Assembly (NCBI GenBank): GCA_014377905.1
Contig: JACMOQ010000610.1
Location: 1-8,646, forward strand
Origin: Acetobacteraceae bacterium
GTDB taxonomy: Bacteria; Pseudomonadota; Alphaproteobacteria; Acetobacterales; Acetobacteraceae
DNA: 8,646 nucleotides
Direction of reading: 5' to 3'
Positions 7,323-8,646 of the stretch are shown here, in pieces; position 1 is the first letter of the stretch, and each line of letters starts with the position of its first letter. The notes beneath the pieces are model-generated. The model searched no databases and had not been told where the DNA came from. It worked only from the letters and a program-made list of their open reading frames with translations. A program made the translations under genes and the position numbers.

Positions 7323-8180
7323 TCAGGCTTTCACCATGTCCATGAACCGGCGTAGCGTGTCGATCTGGGCATCGAAAGTCGGCATCCGATACATCGGATA
7401 AAGCATCACCCGCGTCGCCCCGAGACGTTTCCATCCCGCCACCGCCTTGGCCCAAAGCTCCTCGTCGGGCGTCTCCATGCGCAGCCAGGCCTCCAGCCCG
7501 AATGTCGCCGGATCGCGCCCGAATTCGCGCAAATAGCCATGGAGTTGGGCAAGTTTGGCCTCCCCCGCCTCGTTCGGCGCCAGGATCGGCATCCAGCCAT
7601 CGCCGATCCGGGCGCAACGGCGGATCACCGCGTCGGCCGAGCCGCCGAACCAGATCGGGATCGGCCGTTGCACCGGTGGCGGCAGGATGTTGACGGCGTT
7701 GAGGGTGTGGAACTTGCCTTCGAAGGTGACCAGATCCTCGGTCCATAATTTGCGCATCACCGCGATTTGCTCGGCCTGGCGCGCGCCACGGGTTTTCCAG
7801 TCCATCCCGAGCGATTCGTATTCAATATGGTTCCAACCCACCCCGACACCGAGCCGCAGCCGGCCGCCGCTTAACAGATCGACCTCGGCGGCCTGCTTGG
7901 CGACCAGCGCGGTCTGGCGCTGGGGCAGGATTAGCACTCCGCTTGTCAGGGTGACTTTGCGGGTGACAGCGGCAATGAAAGCCATAGTGGTGAAGGTTTC
8001 GTGGAATGGATCGTTTTCGTTGTAAGTCGGCGCCCAACCGTCGCGCGGGGCGGCGCCAAGGACATGATCGGCGACCTCGATATCGCTGTAGCCCATCGCT
8101 TCGGCGGCCTGGGCCCAGTCGCGGATTTTGGCCGGGTCATTTCCAATGTCGCGGGTGGGGAAGAAGGCGCTGTATTGCAT
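7323..8180 (-). CDS. LLM-class (luciferase-like) flavin/F420-dependent oxidoreductase
   Basis: This 285-residue cytoplasmic TIM-barrel oxidoreductase belongs to the luciferase-like family often named F420-dependent (TIGR03619-like). The first strand, MQYSAFFPTRDI, begins at the start codon, as usual for the family, which fixes ATG 8180. Other landmarks are DIEVADHVLG, the block TLTSGVLILPQRQTALVAKQ (about 97-116), DLLSGGRLRLGVGVGWNHIE (about 121-140) and PIWFGGSADAVIRRCARIGDGW (about 195-216). The family uses FMN or coenzyme F420. Most alphaproteobacteria do not make F420 as far as is known, so FMN is the safer guess. The substrate is unknown. It is the first gene of a two-gene unit with the antiporter 4 nt downstream. 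No Shine-Dalgarno sequence precedes it; a run of eight Cs touches the start codon instead. Confidence 0.88.
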   Translation of the reverse strand: MQYSAFFPTRDIGNDPAKIRDWAQAAEAMGYSDIEVADHVLGAAPRDGWAPTYNENDPFHETFTTMAFIAAVTRKVTLTSGVLILPQRQTALVAKQAAEVDLLSGGRLRLGVGVGWNHIEYESLGMDWKTRGARQAEQIAVMRKLWTEDLVTFEGKFHTLNAVNILPPPVQRPIPIWFGGSADAVIRRCARIGDGWMPILAPNEAGEAKLAQLHGYLREFGRDPATFGLEAWLRMETPDEELWAKAVAGWKRLGATRVMLYPMYRMPTFDAQIDTLRRFMDMVKA

Positions 8181-8191
8181 GGGGGGGGCCC

Positions 8192-8222
8192 GTTATATGT
8201 GGTTGCCGAAAATCTAGGGCAA
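8192..8222 (-). promoter_or_regulatory. Candidate promoter of the oxidoreductase-antiporter unit
   Basis: Reading the minus strand, TTGCCC (8222-8217) and CATATA (8199-8194) are separated by 17 bp; TATAAC (8197-8192) is an alternative -10 with a 19-bp spacer. Initiation would fall at about 8185-8188, inside the C8 run that ends at the start codon. The message would then have a leader of only a few bases. The spacing resembles the divergent 6S promoter. Confidence 0.4.
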
Positions 8223-8250
8223 TCGGCGTGCACGCACCATGCTGCCGATT
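8221..8250. repeat. Inverted repeat between divergent promoters (candidate operator)
   Basis: AATCGGC (8221-8227) and GCCGATT (8244-8250) form perfect 7-bp arms around a 16-bp spacer. A perfect 10-bp palindrome, GCGTGCACGC (8226-8235), overlaps the left arm. The element lies just upstream of the candidate -35 boxes of both the oxidoreductase unit and the 6S RNA, where a regulator could act on either. No regulator family is recognised. Confidence 0.35.
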
Positions 8251-8254
8251 ATCC

Positions 8255-8283
8255 TTGCAGCGGCCAGCGCCGAGGCACATATA
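8255..8283 (+). promoter_or_regulatory. Sigma-70-type promoter of the 6S RNA
   Basis: TTGCAG (8255-8260) and CATATA (8278-8283) are separated by 17 bp. Initiation 6-7 bp further on falls at 8289-8290. That is exactly where the 5' strand of the closing stem of the 6S RNA begins, which supports both calls. Confidence 0.6.
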
Positions 8284-8288
8284 TGCGC

Positions 8289-8443
8289 TGTGGAGCTGCT
8301 GGGTGCGTCAGGTCAACATCCCCAGGGCCAACTAGTACTCCCAGGGAGCTGGCTCTGATGTGATCTTGGTCACACTACCCGGTGCCCACCTGCTTACGCG
8401 GGCCTTGGGAGGATGTATAGCCAACGGCCATGGCGGCTCCACA
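8289..8443 (+). ncRNA. ssrS: 6S RNA (regulator of RNA polymerase)
   Basis: 6S RNA binds the housekeeping RNA polymerase by imitating an open promoter. Four lines of evidence support the call. First, its position is just upstream of the 5-formyltetrahydrofolate cyclo-ligase gene, the conserved place in proteobacteria. Second, a promoter predicts the 5' end. Third, the length is about 155 nt. Fourth, the fold fits: closing stem 8289-8304 with 8427-8443 (eight perfect pairs, then wobble-rich pairs and one bulge); internal loop 8305-8315/8417-8426; helix 8316-8329 with 8401-8416 (14 pairs, 2-nt bulge); central bubble 8330-8343/8388-8400 (14/13 nt); and terminal stem 8344-8352/8379-8387 capped by TGTGA...TCACA. 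UCCCC sits at RNA position 31-35, as in E. coli 6S, and GGGCCAACU aligns with the E. coli GAGCCGAU where product RNA starts. The 3' end is set only by pairing and overlaps the next gene. It was folded by hand. Confidence 0.82.
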
Positions 8444-8646
8444 CTTTGATCTTCCGGCCGCGAAGGCCGCTGCCCGCGCAATCGTGATGTCGCGTCGTGA
8501 CGCGTGCGACCCTGGCGTTGGTGCCGCCCTGGCGCGGCATGTGCTGACTTCAATCGCCATTCCCCCAGATGCAATCATTGCCGGATTCTGGCCGATGGGC
8601 CGCGAAATTGATATTCGGCCATTGCTGGATGCGCTATTGCGACGGG
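8430..8646 (+). CDS. ygfA: 5-formyltetrahydrofolate cyclo-ligase, 3'-partial
   Basis: These are the first 72 codons of a cytoplasmic folate enzyme that converts 5-formyltetrahydrofolate to 5,10-methenyltetrahydrofolate using ATP. The gene is cut by the window edge; the family is usually about 180-200 residues. The N-terminal helix AAKAAARAIVMSRRDA (10-25) carries the basic residues typical of the family's nucleotide-binding start. AGFWPMGREIDIRPLLDAL (about 50-68) is the conserved substrate-side segment, like WPIGDEIDPRPLL in relatives. ATG 8430 is chosen because an in-frame TAG lies at 8418-8420 and no other start lies between them. A later GTG/ATG (8484/8487) would remove the basic helix. 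The purine-rich GGGAGGA (8407-8413) is 16 nt from the ATG, further than usual, and is paired within the 6S fold. The start codon itself lies inside the 3' closing strand of the 6S RNA. Confidence 0.85.
   Translation, partial: MAAPHFDLPAAKAAARAIVMSRRDACDPGVGAALARHVLTSIAIPPDAIIAGFWPMGREIDIRPLLDALLRR

Noticed and set aside
7502..8363. Plus-strand open frames opposite the oxidoreductase gene and across the 6S region
   Set aside because: They lack family motifs and ribosome binding sites, and the minus-strand oxidoreductase explains the open frames.
8359..8374. TGTGA-N6-TCACA, an exact match to the E. coli CRP half-site arrangement
   Set aside because: It lies inside the transcribed 6S RNA and forms the apical hairpin of its terminal stem, which explains the symmetry without a DNA-binding protein. 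No promoter sits at the right distance downstream for the cyclo-ligase gene, although an internal promoter is not excluded.

Overview
The window is high-GC DNA, almost certainly from an alphaproteobacterium. This rests on the gene families, an alphaproteobacterial-style Pho box, and a 6S RNA directly upstream of a 5-formyltetrahydrofolate cyclo-ligase gene. Genus cannot be called from the sequence. Genes are densely packed and no stretch over 300 bases lacks one.

Region 1 (2-4367, + strand) is the tail of one transcription unit. It encodes two Dpp/Opp-type ABC importer permeases (the first truncated at its 5' end by the window edge), a double-domain ABC ATPase, and a DHA1-type MFS exporter. 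The three CDS junctions are an ATGA overlap, an ATGA overlap, and a direct TAG/GTG abutment. The substrate-binding protein is not in view and presumably lies upstream. An Opp/Dpp importer followed by an MFS exporter resembles the end of opine-metallophore (staphylopine/cnt-type) loci, but the decisive biosynthetic genes would lie outside the window.

Region 2 (4368-6011, + strand) holds a gene for a formylglycine-dependent phosphonate monoester hydrolase/phosphodiesterase (PehA/RlPMH type) with every known catalytic residue in place. The 99-102 bp before it carry three clear and one degenerate GTC-core heptamers at exact 11-bp spacing, followed by a -10-like element. This is the layout of a PhoB-activated promoter, so the enzyme is probably made under phosphate starvation to recover phosphorus from phosphodiesters or phosphonate esters.

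Region 3 (6012-6142) is a convergent intergenic space with an imperfect stem-loop. Region 4 (6143-8180, - strand) is a two-gene unit: an LLM-class (luciferase-like, F420/FMN) oxidoreductase followed four bases later by a CPA1/NhaP-type cation:proton antiporter.

Region 5 (8181-8646) contains divergent promoters with an inverted repeat between them, a well-supported 6S RNA (about 8289-8443, + strand) and the start of the 5-formyltetrahydrofolate cyclo-ligase gene. The 6S RNA folds by hand into a closing stem, internal loop, second helix, a 14/13-nt central bubble and a terminal hairpin. Its 3' end appears to overlap the first codons of the cyclo-ligase gene.

The observations most worth following are the Pho-box array on the hydrolase gene, the importer-exporter pairing, and the 6S RNA with its alternative conformer and coding overlap.
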